Shown here: piece after piece, positions 8,613-17,446 of the stretch | Layout: every line of letters begins with the position of its first letter | How positions within the stretch are numbered: position 1 is the first letter of the stretch | DNA from: Deltaproteobacteria bacterium | Lineage (GTDB): Bacteria; Desulfobacterota; DSM-4660; Desulfatiglandales; HGW-15 | Length of the DNA: 64,000 nt | Assembly: GCA_020060215.1 (NCBI GenBank) | Contig: JAGVAP010000112.1 | Coordinates: 1 to 64,000 of the forward strand | Direction of reading: 5' to 3' | Notes under the pieces: generated by a model | What the model saw: the letters and a program-made list of their open reading frames with translations, nothing else | Told to the model about the DNA's origin: nothing | Database searches by the model: none | Translations under genes and position numbers: made by a program

Positions 8613-8668
8613 CATTGACATGTATAAACGACCAATGTAGCCTGCGAACTCCCATTGACGTTTATAAA
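8613..8668. promoter_or_regulatory. Paired repeats, candidate operators of the mod regulator
   Basis: CATTGACATGTATAAA (8613-8628) and CATTGACGTTTATAAA (8653-8668) match at 14 of 16 positions and are spaced exactly 40 bases apart. In addition, TATAAACG (8623-8630) is the reverse complement of CGTTTATA (8659-8666). The block lies in the 151-base gap between the divergent regulator and modB. TTGACA and TTGACG inside the repeats may also serve as -35 boxes. Confidence 0.6.
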
Positions 8669-8698
8669 TAGCACAGGGATTTTCGGCTGTACAGACCC

Positions 8699-9397
8699 AT
8701 GATCCAGCACGCGCTGCAACCGCTTCTCCTCACCCTGAAGGTGGCGTTCCTGGCAACCTTCATCTCCTGTCTCGCCGGGGTGGCCATGTCCGCGGTCATG
8801 GCGCGCCGGAGGTTCCGGGGAAAGGCGTGGCTCGATGCGGTTCTGACCCTGCCCCTCGTGCTGCCTCCCACCGTGCTGGGTTACTATCTCATCGTGCTCC
8901 TCGGGAGAAAGGGGTGGCTCGGTCGATTTCTCGACGAAGCCTTCGGGATCTCCCTGATGTTCACCTGGCAGGGCGCCGTGGTTGCCGCCGCCGTCGTCTC
9001 TTTCCCGCTCATCTACAAGTCCGCCCGTGCATCCTTCGAAAGCGTCGACCACAACCTGGAGAAGGCGGCTCGCACCCTGGGCTCCTCCGAGACGAGCGTG
9101 TTCCTGCGCGTTTCCCTGCCCCTGGCATGGCGGGGTATCCTGGCGGGGGCCATGCTCGCCTTTGCGCGTGCCATGGGGGAGTTCGGGGCGACCCTGATGA
9201 TTGCCGGAAATCTTCCGGGGAAGACCCAGACACTGGCACTCTCTGTGTACGAAGCGGTCCAGGCGGGCAACGACTCCCTGGCAACGACCATTGTCCTCAT
9301 CACATCCCTCGTCTGCGTGCTCGTCCTCCTAGCATCTGGGAAAGTTCTGAAATACGGATACATCAAGGAGGTCGACCGGTGGAGAGAAGCGGTTTGA
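8699..9397 (+). CDS. modB: Molybdate ABC transporter permease
   Basis: This inner-membrane permease of the molybdate uptake system has 232 residues, close to the usual ModB length. Several hydrophobic helices are visible, along with the cytoplasmic EAA loop that contacts the ATPase (DHNLEKAARTLGSSETSVF), then RAMGEFGATLMIAGN, typical of ModB. The gene order modB-modA-modC is unusual; modA-modB-modC is commoner. The 3' end overlaps modA by 19 bases, so translation is coupled. Confidence 0.93.
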   Translation: MIQHALQPLLLTLKVAFLATFISCLAGVAMSAVMARRRFRGKAWLDAVLTLPLVLPPTVLGYYLIVLLGRKGWLGRFLDEAFGISLMFTWQGAVVAAAVVSFPLIYKSARASFESVDHNLEKAARTLGSSETSVFLRVSLPLAWRGILAGAMLAFARAMGEFGATLMIAGNLPGKTQTLALSVYEAVQAGNDSLATTIVLITSLVCVLVLLASGKVLKYGYIKEVDRWREAV

Positions 9398-10173
9398 CCC
9401 GTAATCTTGCCGTCACGATTTTCACGATGGCGTCGTTTTCGTTCCTGGTTCTCGAAACCTTCTTCTCCGCGGCGGCCGTTGCGCAACAGGAACTGGTCGT
9501 CTCCGCGGCGGCCAGTTTGACCGATGCGTTCAAGGCGGCAGGGAAAAAGTTCGAAGCGGTCAATCCCGGGACCAGGGTCGTCTTCAACTTCGCGTCCTCG
9601 GGGGCCCTGCTTCAGCAGATCGACAAGGGCGCCCCGGTAGACGTCTTTGCCTCGGCGGACCAGAAGACCATGGACCAGGCCGTGGAGAAAAACCTCATCA
9701 TCTCCGAGACCCGAAAGGACTTCGTGAGCAACGGGCTCGTCCTCGTGGTCCCCAAGGGCTCGAAGCTCCCCATCAAAGGGGTGAAGGACCTCGCCGATTC
9801 GAAGGTCGCCAGGATCGCCCTGGGCAATCCGGCGTCCGTGCCTGCCGGCCGCTACACCCAGGAGGTCCTGACCAGCGCAGGGCTCTGGGACACCCTCCAG
9901 CCGAAATACATCTTTGCCGAGACGGTTCGTCAGGCCCTGGATTATTTGGCGAGAGGCGAAGTGGATGCGGGCTTTGTCTTTGCCACCGACGCAGCCATCA
10001 GCAAGGAAAAGGTGCAGGTCGCCGCCACAGCCGAGGACCACCGGCCGATCCGATATCCTGTGGCGGTGGTCGCGGAGACGAAAAAAAAGGAACCGGCTCA
10101 GCGATTCGTGAACTTTCTCCTGGCGGGGGATGGTCAGGCGGTCTTGTCTCAGTTCGGCTTCGGGAAACCGTGA
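9379..10173 (+). CDS. modA: Periplasmic molybdate-binding protein
   Basis: This binding protein delivers molybdate or tungstate to ModBC. There is an N-terminal hydrophobic signal ending near AAAVAQQ. The mature start LVVSAAASLTDAFKAAGKKF carries the SAAASL oxyanion motif. Further ModA landmarks are FNFASSGALLQQIDKGAPVD and VFASADQKTMD. I set the start at GTG 9379 because AAGGAG lies eight bases upstream and this includes the signal peptide. The frame is open much further upstream inside modB, but that extension is a shadow. Confidence 0.93.
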   Translation: MERSGLTRNLAVTIFTMASFSFLVLETFFSAAAVAQQELVVSAAASLTDAFKAAGKKFEAVNPGTRVVFNFASSGALLQQIDKGAPVDVFASADQKTMDQAVEKNLIISETRKDFVSNGLVLVVPKGSKLPIKGVKDLADSKVARIALGNPASVPAGRYTQEVLTSAGLWDTLQPKYIFAETVRQALDYLARGEVDAGFVFATDAAISKEKVQVAATAEDHRPIRYPVAVVAETKKKEPAQRFVNFLLAGDGQAVLSQFGFGKP

Positions 10174-10174
10174 C

Positions 10175-10939
10175 ATGCTGATTGAAGTGGATGTCCGCAA
10201 GACGCTGGCTTCGCGGGGGAGGCACTTTTCCCTGAGCGTGGCGTTCTCCACCGACGACAACGCGGTTGTGCTCTTCGGTCCTTCAGGGTCCGGGAAGACC
10301 CTGACCCTTCAGTCCGTTGCGGGCCTCGTCAGACCCGATTCGGGGAGGATCGTGGTGAAGGGAAGAGTCCTCTTCGACGCCCGGGCGGGGATCGAGATCC
10401 CCCCGAGAGCGCGCAGGATGGGCTACCTTTTCCAGGACTACGCCCTCTTCCCGCACATGACGGTTGAGGAGAACGTCGGTTACAGCCGCAAACCGCCCTG
10501 GCATTGGACGCTCTCCAGGAAGGACCGAAAGGATGTCTCGGCCCTCCTGGACGCCCTCGAGATCGGACAACTCTCCCGAAGTTTCCCCGCCGACCTCTCG
10601 GGGGGGCAGAAGCAGCGCGTCGCGCTCGCGCGGGCGCTCATGACCGACCCGGACCTGCTGCTCCTGGACGAGCCGTTCGCCGCCCTGGACACCCTCCTTC
10701 GGGAAAAGCTCAGGAAGGAGCTCGGAGAACTCCAGAAGCGATTCCACGTGCCCATGATCATGATCACCCACGACCCGGAGGACATCCGGGCGTTTGCGGA
10801 GACCCTGGTGACCTACGAGGAAGGTCGTGTCTGCGACGTTCAGCTACTTTCAGCACGTGGTGTATCCGTCGGCTCTCCGATGATGCCGGAGACGACCGCG
10901 GCCGCCATGAGGACCGGGATCATGAAGTCCCCGAACTGA
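10175..10939 (+). CDS. modC: Molybdate ABC transporter ATPase with altered C-terminus
   Basis: This ATPase energises molybdate import. It has Walker A GPSGSGKT, Q loop YLFQDYALFPHMT, signature LSGGQKQR and Walker B LLLLDEPFAALD, followed by the switch His (ITHD). It begins one base after the modA stop. At 254 residues it lacks the C-terminal TOBE domain that binds molybdate in many ModC proteins. Its last 25 or so residues (after about 10860) are read from DNA that, on the other strand, encodes the start of a P-type ATPase. The native 3' end therefore seems to have been replaced by a recombination. The ATPase core is intact, so transport may still work. Confidence 0.88.
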   Translation: MLIEVDVRKTLASRGRHFSLSVAFSTDDNAVVLFGPSGSGKTLTLQSVAGLVRPDSGRIVVKGRVLFDARAGIEIPPRARRMGYLFQDYALFPHMTVEENVGYSRKPPWHWTLSRKDRKDVSALLDALEIGQLSRSFPADLSGGQKQRVALARALMTDPDLLLLDEPFAALDTLLREKLRKELGELQKRFHVPMIMITHDPEDIRAFAETLVTYEEGRVCDVQLLSARGVSVGSPMMPETTAAAMRTGIMKSPN

Positions 10940-11240
10940 TCGAAAAACATCCTGAGCGGGGACTTTCTCTCCTTCTCCTTCAATTCATTGGGGCCGTACT
11001 TGAATCGCCTCCGCTGCGACTCTTCGGTAGAGAGGCCCTCCAAAGACGAATCGAGGCCTTCGACGACTTCCCTGATTTCCTTGTTATGCCAGTGCACCGG
11101 CATCTCTTCGGACACGGATTTCATTCTCCTTTTCTTCAGTTCATCGGGACCATATGTCTCGAGTTTTTCGCCGCCTTCTCTGATGAAAGACCGTTTAAAG
11201 ACGAACCGGGTAAAAAACGACTTCCGAGACTTTCTTGTGA
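10855..11240 (-). pseudogene. Two tandem P-type cation ATPase N-terminal remnants
   Basis: From 11124 leftward the minus strand reads HWHNKEIREVVEGLDSSLEG, then RRRFKYGPNELKEKE and MIPVLMAAAVVSGIIGEPTD. This is the cation-ATPase N-terminal domain and first membrane helix. It breaks off near 10860 against modC. From about 11235 to 11125 a second copy of the same domain is recognisable (IREGGEKLETYGPDELKKRR). Neither has the phosphorylation or ATP domains. A local duplication followed by deletion is the likely history. Confidence 0.65.
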
Positions 11241-11278
11241 CGACATTCCATCGGCCCCCCTATCGTGGCTTTTTGGAT

Positions 11279-11503
11279 TCACCCCGCACGTCCCCGTCTC
11301 CGCCACTTTGCTTTCACCTTCTTGAGCAGATGTCTGGCCCATTCGAACTCGATCGCCAGGATCCCCAGGCCGAGCGGAATCACGACGAACGCCGGTCCCG
11401 GGAGCACGATCATGGCGAGACCGATCAACACTACGGTCGAACCGATCGCACCGATGATCAGCTTCCTTACCTGCCGGATGATTCTTGTGGACGCGGCCGT
11501 CAC
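11279..11503 (-). CDS. Small PGPGW-type transmembrane protein
   Basis: This 74-residue inner-membrane protein has two hydrophobic stretches (LIIGAIGSTVVLIGLAMIVL and FVVIPLGLGILAIEF) separated by the PGPAF turn that defines the PGPGW family. The basic tail KKVKAKWRRRGRAG should face the cytoplasm. The start overlaps the htpX stop by four bases, so the two are co-translated. The function of the family is unknown; here it may act with the HtpX protease in membrane quality control. Confidence 0.75.
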   Translation of the reverse strand: MTAASTRIIRQVRKLIIGAIGSTVVLIGLAMIVLPGPAFVVIPLGLGILAIEFEWARHLLKKVKAKWRRRGRAG

Positions 11504-12366
11504 GAGCGTGGCGCCCCTGAATGTGCCTTGCTCATGGCTTCCAGACGGGCCACCCTCTCTTGGATCGGAGGATGGGTGCTGAAAAGCTTCGACAAACCGG
11601 TTCCCGAAAGGGGACTGACGATGAACATATGGGCGGTTGCGGGGCTGGCATTCATCGTGATTCTTTGAGAGTGATTGTGGAGCTTCTTCAGGGCGCCGGC
11701 CAGGCGGCGCGGGTCTCCCGCGATCATGGCCCCTCCCGCATCGGCCCCGAATTCCCTTGAACGACTTATCGCCATTTGAATCATCATGGCCGCGATCGGG
11801 CCTACGATCATCATGACGAAAGCGGCGATGGGGCTCGATCCCCCTTCTTCCTCATCCCTCCTGCCTCCGAAGATCATCGCCCACTGCGCCATTTGGGCGA
11901 GGTAACTGATGGCCCCGGCGATCCCCGCTGCGACCGTGCCTACCAGGATGTCGCGATTCTTGATATGAGCGAGCTCATGGGCGATGACCCCTTCGAGTTC
12001 TTCCCTTGAAAGGAGCCTCATGATCCCGGAGGTGACGGCCACCACACCGTGCTCGGGGTTTCTTCCCGTTGCAAAGGCATTGGGTTGTTCCTGATCCATC
12101 AGGCATATCCTGGGCATGGGGAGGTGCGCGTTCAGGGCAAGCCTTCTGACGATTTCGTAGAGCTGAGGCGCTTCGGCCTCGTCCACCGGTCTGGCCCCAT
12201 ACATCCGGAGGATGATCTTGTCGCTGAACCAGTAGGTGACGAAGTTCATCCCCAAAGATATGACCAGGGCGAACGTCATCCCCGTCTTCCCGCCCAAAAG
12301 CGCCCCAATGAAGAGGAGCATCAGGGTCAAGGTCACCATCAAACCCATGGTTTTGATTCCGTTCAT
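11500..12366 (-). CDS. htpX: HtpX membrane zinc metalloprotease
   Basis: This integral inner-membrane protease of the M48 family degrades misfolded membrane proteins. The 288 residues match the usual length. The zinc motif HELAH lies in EGVIAHELAHIKNRD, and the third ligand Glu is in SREFGADAGG. Two N-terminal hydrophobic helices (MGLMVTLTLMLLFIGALL and MTFALVISLGMNFVTYWF) and two central ones fit the family. The conserved substrate-side segment QEQPNAFATGRNP is present. Confidence 0.96.
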   Translation of the reverse strand: MNGIKTMGLMVTLTLMLLFIGALLGGKTGMTFALVISLGMNFVTYWFSDKIILRMYGARPVDEAEAPQLYEIVRRLALNAHLPMPRICLMDQEQPNAFATGRNPEHGVVAVTSGIMRLLSREELEGVIAHELAHIKNRDILVGTVAAGIAGAISYLAQMAQWAMIFGGRRDEEEGGSSPIAAFVMMIVGPIAAMMIQMAISRSREFGADAGGAMIAGDPRRLAGALKKLHNHSQRITMNASPATAHMFIVSPLSGTGLSKLFSTHPPIQERVARLEAMSKAHSGAPRS

Positions 12367-12818
12367 GTCTTCCTCGCGACAGGTTGGTAAGTTGATTCTT
12401 TTGGCCCTTTAGAAACGCTCTCCCGGCCCCGGTCTTGTCCCGGAGCCAAGAAGGATGCGGTTTCGGCCCCCTGTTTGCACAGGCGGGCTGCCTGGGTGGC
12501 GCGAATAGGGACCGAGTGTGAGGGAAGAATCCAATCAGAAGGACAGCCGAAGAGATATGCCCGATGGGGTGGTACGACGTGAAGGGCATGTTCGAAGTGA
12601 ACCGGGCCGGCCTGGTCCCCGGGGATGGAGGGGCGGAAAGATGATCGATTTGTCGACGAGAAGGACTGCCCCTCGGATTCACACGTTTGGACGCTGGTCT
12701 CAAAAGGCTCCAGATCCAAGAACGGCTCATCAGGAGAAATCACCATGAGGTGCAGGAAAACCAAGGCGCTGAGGAGCCCCCTCACAAACAAGGATCTTTG
12801 CAGTGCCATGTCCCTCAT
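12363..12818 (-). CDS. Possible hypothetical protein upstream of htpX
   Basis: This open frame of 151 residues starts 11 bases after AAGGAG. A hydrophobic segment near the N-terminus (LLSALVFLHLMVI) could be a signal or anchor. Its stop overlaps the htpX start by four bases, which favours a real gene. The rest is Ser/Pro/His-rich with no domain I recognise, and the last third looks non-protein-like. It could equally be a decayed gene or a chance frame. Confidence 0.35.
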   Translation of the reverse strand: MRDMALQRSLFVRGLLSALVFLHLMVISPDEPFLDLEPFETSVQTCESEGQSFSSTNRSSFRPSIPGDQAGPVHFEHALHVVPPHRAYLFGCPSDWILPSHSVPIRATQAARLCKQGAETASFLAPGQDRGRESVSKGPKESTYQPVARKT

Positions 12819-13076
12819 CAGGCTAAGAACTCCTTCTCGTTTCGAGGTGAGCCAGGTACCTCTGCTGGGTGCCGACCGACGGCAATAAAAAAGAGACGCT
12901 TCAGCACGACCGTTCAGGTCCCGCCGAAGGTCTCGCTCGTCGACAATCCGACGACAGGGCCAGGGATGATCCCGTAGGGATGATCCCGTACTGTTGACCC
13001 TGTCTCTTAGCTACTCCCCTTCAGAAGACTAGGGTCGTGTATAACCGACCCACAGAGTTGCGTCAACCAAAAACGG
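12819..13076. other. Non-coding spacer with 14-bp tandem repeat
   Basis: AGGGATGATCCCGT occurs twice in tandem at 12962-12989; each copy contains the palindrome GGGATGATCCC. GACAGGG (12952-12958) and CCCTGTC (12998-13004) flank the pair as an inverted repeat, so the whole can fold into a hairpin. Nothing coding is seen here. Confidence 0.5.
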
Positions 13077-13406
13077 TCAAGGGAAAAGGACCTGAGTGCT
13101 GAGGACCCCGAACTGCTTCTCCCACATCTCCACCATGAGGTCTCGCGCGATCCTGTGTTTCTCCCCGGCATCCAGCTCGTGGGCGCAAACCAGGATATTG
13201 GTGTCCACGAAGACCTTATCGGTCACAAAGATCCAGGCGTTTCCAATCGATTCGCCCAGACGATACCCCCCTTCCTCCTCCTTCCCTACTGCGTTTCCGA
13301 GGGACTCGGCCAGCAGCTCGCCGATAAAGGTCTCCCTTTTGGCTGCAAGGAGCTTGCCTTTCCGGATGGTCTCCTTATTAAGGATTAACGCAATGTTCCG
13401 CTTCAT
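13077..13406 (-). pseudogene. Collapsed VapB-VapC toxin-antitoxin fusion
   Basis: The start ATG 13406 follows GGAGG by six bases. Residues 1-40 (MKRNIALILNKETIRKGKLL) look like a ribbon-helix-helix antitoxin. The frame then runs straight into VTDKVFVDTNILVCAHELD, the N-terminus of a PIN-domain toxin, and ends soon after GVLSTQVL. The antitoxin C-terminus and about three quarters of the toxin, with its later acidic residues, are missing. The first catalytic Asp (FVDTN) survives, but the PIN active site cannot be complete. A deletion has fused the two genes. Confidence 0.65.
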
Positions 13407-13438
13407 GGCGGCCTCCGGAGGTCCGACGTAGACGTAGT

Positions 13439-13660
13439 TTACTTGTAAAACGCGAACCACTCGTCGTAAGAGCAGGGCCTTCCATCCTTCGGAAGTAGCG
13501 GTCGTACAGTATTCGCATACCCCAAATACATGATCTTGCCTATGGCCTTTTCTCTCTGAAGCACAGACATTTCAAAAGATGCATACGCTCCCTTGATGCC
13601 TTCCCAAACGAATCGGGCGATTCTCCTTGTCTTGAATACACCGTCACAAACCCTTTCCCC
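13439..13660 (-). pseudogene. Unidentified gene fragment
   Basis: The minus strand reads FKTRRIARFVWEGIKGAYAS, then YLGYANTVRPLLPKDGRPCS and a terminal WFAFYK stop. The composition is protein-like, but there is no start codon with a ribosome binding site and the upstream part is not coding. I do not recognise it. Confidence 0.25.
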
Positions 13661-13733
13661 GTTGGTTTCCCGTTGAGAGGCCCGGCAGATCCAACATGCG
13701 CGGCCTGAACCGTACAGAAGGAGGGAGGAAGAG

Positions 13734-15047
13734 ATGCGAAAAGAATGTATTTGGCTGGTGGGTCTCCTGATGGTGGGATGGGTTCTGCAGATTTCGATGG
13801 ACACGGCAAGGGCGGAATACTCGAGCAGATTGCTGGATCTCCTCATCAAGAAAGGCATCGTGACCAAAGAGGAGGCGGAAGCCCTGAAGAAGGAGGCAGC
13901 GGAAGAGGAAAGACAGAAACCGACCGGTGCAGCCATGGAAAAGCCGGGCGGGGACATCACGAGTCAATCGCCGGAATGGACCAGGAAGGTGGAGGTGGGA
14001 TACAGGAACGGCGCCTACATCAAATCCGTGGATGACCGCTTCCTGCTGAAGATGAATGTGGGCGTTCAGCCTCTCTTCAGTTATCAGGAGCGGGAGGACC
14101 AGGAGGACGTGAGCACCTTCCGGATACGGCGAGCCCGCTACTACGCAAGCGGCCACGCGGTCTACCCATGGTTGGAGTACTCCACTCAGCTTACCCTGGA
14201 AGGCGGGAGCGCGGCCCTTCGCGACGCCTATCTGGAGGCCACCTACCTGGATTATCTGCGGCCCAGAGTGGGCCAGTACAAGGTGCCCTTTGACAGGGAG
14301 TTCCTCAAATCGGGCTTTGCCCTGCAGTTTATCGAACGCTCCATTGCGAGCAGCCAGTTCTCCCTGCAGCGGGACGTGGGCTTTCAGCTGTCGGGCGCCC
14401 TGGCGGAAAAGAGGTTGTCCTATGCGGCAGGCATCTTCAACGGCAGCGGCGGCAACCAGAACAACGTGAATACGGAGTACATGTATGTGGGGCGGGTCGT
14501 ATGGAGCCCCTTCGGGCCCTACCCCTACGCCCAGCCCCCTCTGGTGGAAAAGGACCCGCTGCTTGCCCTCGGCCTTGCGGCGGCCTACCTGCCCGATCTG
14601 GAGCCAGGCGAGAGAAGAACCCTGGCAGGGGTCCTCGGAAACCGGAACATTGTCCCGGTCACCAGCAATGTGTCTCAGTACACCGCCGATCTTGCATTCA
14701 AGTACAAAAGGTTTTCCACGGAGACGGGCGTCTTCTTCAGGGAGATCGATCCTGAGGTCCCTACCGCTGCTTTCCTCAGCACCGATGCGTGGGGAATGTA
14801 CGCCCAGGCCGGATACTTCCTGGTCCCCGAGAAGCTCGAATTCGCGGCGCGCTACTCGTACGCGGATCCCGACAACCCCACCGGCACAGGGACCGGCCAC
14901 CAGCAGGAAGGGACCCTGGGTCTGAACTACTATATCTACGGCCATCGCATCAAGGCGCAGCTCAATTACTCCTATTTCGTGACCGAGGATCAACCCGAGG
15001 ACCGGGACGATCACACCATCCAGACCACCATGGTCTTCCTTTTCTGA
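13734..15047 (+). CDS. OprO/OprP-type outer-membrane porin
   Basis: This 437-residue protein has a signal peptide (GLLMVGWVLQISMDTARA). A short helical segment that promotes trimerisation follows (LLIKKGIVTKEEAEALKKEA), then a beta-barrel with FRIRRARYYASGHAVYPWLE and a terminal Phe, as in phosphate- or pyrophosphate-selective porins. The start follows GGAGGAAGAG. Nearby genes are oxyanion transporters, so an anion-selective channel is plausible. Substrate selectivity cannot be read from the sequence. Confidence 0.85.
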   Translation: MRKECIWLVGLLMVGWVLQISMDTARAEYSSRLLDLLIKKGIVTKEEAEALKKEAAEEERQKPTGAAMEKPGGDITSQSPEWTRKVEVGYRNGAYIKSVDDRFLLKMNVGVQPLFSYQEREDQEDVSTFRIRRARYYASGHAVYPWLEYSTQLTLEGGSAALRDAYLEATYLDYLRPRVGQYKVPFDREFLKSGFALQFIERSIASSQFSLQRDVGFQLSGALAEKRLSYAAGIFNGSGGNQNNVNTEYMYVGRVVWSPFGPYPYAQPPLVEKDPLLALGLAAAYLPDLEPGERRTLAGVLGNRNIVPVTSNVSQYTADLAFKYKRFSTETGVFFREIDPEVPTAAFLSTDAWGMYAQAGYFLVPEKLEFAARYSYADPDNPTGTGTGHQQEGTLGLNYYIYGHRIKAQLNYSYFVTEDQPEDRDDHTIQTTMVFLF

Positions 15048-15341
15048 TCGCGAGGTCTGACGATCAATAGAGAGCCGGCACCGGGGCGTCAGTTGAAATC
15101 GTCCCGGTCATGATCGGTCAGACTGAACAGCGCACCTGCCTTTAGGCCGACCGCGCCGCTCTCCGGGGTGAGAGCAACGTGCTTCAATTCACGGCCGATC
15201 AAATCCGCTGAAAAGTTTTGCTTGACCTTTCATCCGGTTAGAAGGTTAATCCTGGGGGGGGTCGCCGGAACCGGTATGTGGAGCAAAGAGCGGGAGGCCT
15301 GGGACGGCCCCAACTCGAGGACCCAAGAGGTCGAGCAGCAA
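15048..15341. other. Spacer between porin and exporter
   Basis: No gene or strong hairpin is visible. The exporter frame stays open upstream to 15168, but that part lacks membrane character and is probably untranslated. Confidence 0.4.
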
Positions 15342-16313
15342 ATGGATTTTCTTCTCGTCGATTTCTCTGTCTCCGGTGTAACGACATGGGTTCTTTTGCC
15401 TCCCGTCGTCGCCTTCATCGTCTCTTTCTTCACTTCGATGGGAGGCATTTCAGGGGCCTTCCTGCTCCTCCCCTTCCAGATCTCGTTCCTGGGCTACACC
15501 CATCCTTCCGTCAGCGCCACGAATCAGCTCTTCAATGTCGTTGCGATCCCCAGCGGCGTGTTCCGCTTTTGCAGAGAAGGGCGAATGGTATGGCCGCTCA
15601 CCTGGATTGTGGTGGCGGGCACCCTTCCCGGGGTGTTCATTGGTGCAATCGTGCGTATCGTCTATCTTCCTGACCCCAAGCATTTCAAGCTTTTTGCAGC
15701 GGCCGTGTTGCTCTACGTCGGCCTCAGGATGGTCCGGGACCTCGCAAAGAAGCCAGGGAAGGGCAAGGGAACGGGTGAAAGGCGGTTCCAGCAATCGGTG
15801 CGGGACCATCTCAAAGAGGGAGGCGGCCAGGGGAGCCGCGGCCATGGCCGGATGCCTGCAGTCAAGGTCACCCGCTTCGATCGAAAAAGGCTGGGGTATG
15901 TCTTTTACGGGGAGCAGTTCGAGATCTCTTTGTGGTTCGTCTTCACTCTGAGCCTCATCGTCGGGATCGTAGGCGGCGTCTACGGCATTGGAGGAGGCGC
16001 GATTATCGCTCCCTTTCTCGTTACCTTTCTGTCGCTGCCGGTCTATACCGTGGCGGGCGCCGCCCTCATGGGGACCTTCGTTACTTCAGTGGCAGCAGTC
16101 GTTTTCTATCAGGGGATCGCGCCTTTTCACCCCGAGTTGTCCATAGCCCCGGATTGGCCGCTGGGCGTCTTGTTCGGATTTGGAGGAATGGCCGGAATGT
16201 ATCTCGGGGCTCGATGCCAGAAGTATGTGTCGGCGGGGGCTATCAAATGGATGCTGGCGGCCGTCATCCTCTTTACGGCCTTGAGCTATATCGGCGACTT
16301 TTTGGGCATGTAA
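15342..16313 (+). CDS. TauE/SafE-family anion exporter
   Basis: This polytopic inner-membrane protein is of the sulfite/organosulfonate exporter family. It has the two-repeat layout. The first half carries FFTSMGGISGAFLLLPFQIS. A charged cytoplasmic loop (AKKPGKGKGTGERRFQQS) follows, and the second half carries GIVGGVYGIGGGAIIAPFLV with the glycine-rich signature. The start is uncertain: I prefer ATG 15342 just before the first helix, although its ribosome binding site is weak; 15276 is possible. The substrate (sulfite, sulfoacetate or another anion) is unknown. Confidence 0.8.
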   Translation: MDFLLVDFSVSGVTTWVLLPPVVAFIVSFFTSMGGISGAFLLLPFQISFLGYTHPSVSATNQLFNVVAIPSGVFRFCREGRMVWPLTWIVVAGTLPGVFIGAIVRIVYLPDPKHFKLFAAAVLLYVGLRMVRDLAKKPGKGKGTGERRFQQSVRDHLKEGGGQGSRGHGRMPAVKVTRFDRKRLGYVFYGEQFEISLWFVFTLSLIVGIVGGVYGIGGGAIIAPFLVTFLSLPVYTVAGAALMGTFVTSVAAVVFYQGIAPFHPELSIAPDWPLGVLFGFGGMAGMYLGARCQKYVSAGAIKWMLAAVILFTALSYIGDFLGM

Positions 16314-16366
16314 GGCGAGGGGGTATGCGCAACATGAACGATATGGCAGGATGATGAAGACAATCA

Positions 16367-17446
16367 TCAGCCAATCACATGGATCTTCTTGATAGAGGCG
16401 TTCACCACCATGCCTTCCTCCAGGTGGAGCCCGTCATCGTGGTGATCCGGGACATAGGCCACCAGGGGAAAACCGCAGTCCAGCCGAACCTTCCTGTAGA
16501 GCCACATGGGGACGATCTTCTCGACCCTGGCGGGATAGGTGTTGACCTCCACAGGGCCGCCATTCTCACCGGCCAGGGAGAGCCCCACGTGCTCGGCCCT
16601 GATGCAAAGCAGCACCCTTTCCCCCCTGTTCCTGTCTCCGGCCGCCTCGATCTCCCGCCCCCCAACGGAGACGATGAAGGAACTCCTCTCCCTCCGGACG
16701 ACCTCGCCCTTCAGGATCGTTTCCACGCCCGCGAGGGAGGCCACGAACTCGTCCGCGGGTCGATCCATGATGTCCTCGGGAGATCCCACCTGGATGATCT
16801 CGCCGCTCTTCATCACCCCGATCCGGGTGGAGAGCCGAAGGGCCTCCTGGCGATCGTGGGTGACGAAGACCGTGGTGGTCCGCGTCTGGCGAAGGACCCG
16901 TTCCAGGTCCTCGATCAGCTCTTCCCGGATGATCGGATCCAGCGCGGAAAAGGGCTCATCGAGGAAAAGGACCTCCGGGTTCGTCGCCATGGCCCGAGCG
17001 AGACTCACCTTTCGGGCCTCCCCCCCTGAGAGGGTCCGGGCGGAGCGCTCCTTGAGGTCCGCAATGCCGAACCGCTCCAGGGCGCCCATGACGGTCGGCC
17101 CGACATCACTTCGTTTCATGCCCCTGATCCTCAGGCCGCTGGCCACGTTGTCGTAAACGGTCGTACTGAAAAGGAGCGGCTCCTGAAGGACCATGGCCAG
17201 CCTTCTCCGGTACCGAAGAACCGGGAGTTCGGTCCCGATCTCCCGTCCCCTGAAGAGGATCTCCCCCCGGAAAGGAAGCAGGGAACAGAGAGTCTGCAAA
17301 AGGGTGCTCTTTCCTGCGCCGTTGGGACCGATGATGGAGAGGATCTCCCCTTCCGGGATGGCCAGGAAGGGGATCCGGAGGACAGGCATCCCTCCCCGGA
17401 TGACCTGAAGGTCTCTGGCTTCCAGTACGGGGGTTAAAGCGCTCAC
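16367..17446 (-). CDS. tupC: Tungstate ABC transporter ATPase
   Basis: This 359-residue ATPase has Walker A GPNGAGKST, Q loop MVLQEPLLF, signature LSGGEARKV and Walker B LFLDEPFSALDP. The C-terminal extension from about residue 245 is a TOBE-like domain (LLCIRAEHVGLSLAG) that may sense the oxyanion. It lies downstream of tupB with a four-base overlap. Assignment to tungstate rather than molybdate rests on the TupA-type binding protein in the same operon. Confidence 0.88.
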   Translation of the reverse strand: MSALTPVLEARDLQVIRGGMPVLRIPFLAIPEGEILSIIGPNGAGKSTLLQTLCSLLPFRGEILFRGREIGTELPVLRYRRRLAMVLQEPLLFSTTVYDNVASGLRIRGMKRSDVGPTVMGALERFGIADLKERSARTLSGGEARKVSLARAMATNPEVLFLDEPFSALDPIIREELIEDLERVLRQTRTTTVFVTHDRQEALRLSTRIGVMKSGEIIQVGSPEDIMDRPADEFVASLAGVETILKGEVVRRERSSFIVSVGGREIEAAGDRNRGERVLLCIRAEHVGLSLAGENGGPVEVNTYPARVEKIVPMWLYRKVRLDCGFPLVAYVPDHHDDGLHLEEGMVVNASIKKIHVIG

